Positions 63,778 to 64,000 of a stretch of DNA of 64,000 nucleotides are shown here, piece by piece. The translations under genes and the position numbers were made by a program. The stretch is taken from NCBI GenBank assembly GCA_020723305.1, contig DYJC01000007.1:174125-238124 (forward strand). The letters run 5' to 3'. Within the stretch, counting starts at the first letter, position 1. The number at the start of each line of letters is the position of its first letter. Source of the DNA: Desulfosudis oleivorans. Its GTDB lineage: Bacteria; Desulfobacterota; Desulfobacteria; Desulfobacterales; SURF-7. The notes under the pieces are model-generated. The model made no database searches. It had not been told where the DNA came from and was given only the letters and a program-made list of their open reading frames with translations.

Positions 63778-64000
63778 TTGACATCTCTTTCGCGGTCACT
63801 GTTTTATTGATATCTATCTATTTTTTATCATGACAAAAATAATTAAAAAATACAACATGATAAGTAAAAAATAACGGTACTTTTTTTAGTATGTCCATTT
63901 TATTTCATAAAAATTTAATGAGGTCAAGCCAATCATCGTAAAATGCACGGCAAATTTGTTCTAAATCATAAGCTTAATCATTTTCGGCCACAATTGAAAA
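63778..64000. other. Upstream region of the dCTP deaminase gene
   Basis: This AT-rich sequence has an inverted repeat with 8-bp arms, TTATCATG (63825-63832) and CATGATAA (63856-63863). It is where an AvcI-like regulatory RNA would be expected by analogy. I see no conserved sequence to prove it. No reading frame is convincing, and the element continues beyond the window. Confidence 0.35.

Overview
The window looks like a chromosomal segment of a mesophilic, strictly anaerobic Desulfobacterota bacterium of the Desulfobacterales type. This is inferred from gene content, not from a database search. The supporting genes are a methylmalonyl-CoA mutase and transcarboxylase-like operon with sucCD, a DUF4390-NtrY-NtrX block, an AmmeMemoRadiSam protein B, a VPLPA-CTERM anchored protein, NifU/NifS, lpxC (Gram-negative envelope) and a lone hypA. 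Most of the window is ordinary housekeeping sequence with tightly packed operons, interrupted by repeats and three accessory islands.

Layout. 1-3.3 kb: 3' part of surE, a Nudix hydrolase, decayed gene remnants and a type II NADH dehydrogenase-like flavoprotein. 3.3-19 kb: a DUF523/DUF1722 protein, comM, lpxC, DUF4390-ntrY-ntrX, rsmD-coaD, a LysR regulator, a WHy-domain lipoprotein, dusB, mltA and tatB-tatC. 18.3-19.8 kb: a small toxin-antitoxin island (MNT/HEPN remnant plus a Phd/PIN pair) lying between two copies of the tatC/glgP 3' junction. 19.7-26.9 kb: glycogen phosphorylase, trmL, a lamin-tail VPLPA-CTERM protein and clpB. 27.0-32.8 kb: a minus-strand defence operon containing a DUF499 ATPase/DUF1156 methylase chimera, DarT, DarG and a PLD-SNF2 helicase. 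33-39.4 kb: an MFS transporter, hsp20, lon, a radical SAM/SPASM protein and a TetR regulator. 39.7-50.8 kb: TetR, methylmalonyl-CoA mutase, meaB, carboxyltransferase, a small protein, a biotinylated carboxylase subunit, sucC, sucD and hypA. 50.8-60 kb: serA, nifS, nifU, a MEMO-like protein, fabF, acpP, rpmF, gltX and tRNA-Gln(CUG). 60.0-64 kb: the left end of an element integrated at tRNA-Gln, with an integrase, a ribbon-helix-helix protein, a dUTPase remnant, an unnamed 54-aa gene and an anti-phage dCTP deaminase (DcdV/AvcD family).

How the genes work together. The 40-50 kb operon can interconvert propionyl-CoA, methylmalonyl-CoA, succinyl-CoA and succinate. It moves a carboxyl group between methylmalonyl-CoA and pyruvate on a biotin carrier, and no biotin carboxylase is present. 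LpxC, DUF4390, NtrYX, MltA and Tat serve the envelope. Lon, Hsp20 and ClpB serve protein quality control.

Most notable structures: (1) a 122-bp family of mobile intergenic repeats with terminal inverted repeats and short target duplications, four copies all in one orientation, two of them bracketing mltA; (2) an in-frame chimera in the DarTG/PLD-helicase operon that appears to have lost the methyltransferase catalytic core; (3) a duplicated gene junction around a toxin-antitoxin island; (4) a DcdV gene coupled to a small unnamed gene, next to a dead dUTPase, in a tRNA-integrated element; (5) a recent tandem duplication of the biotinyl domain.
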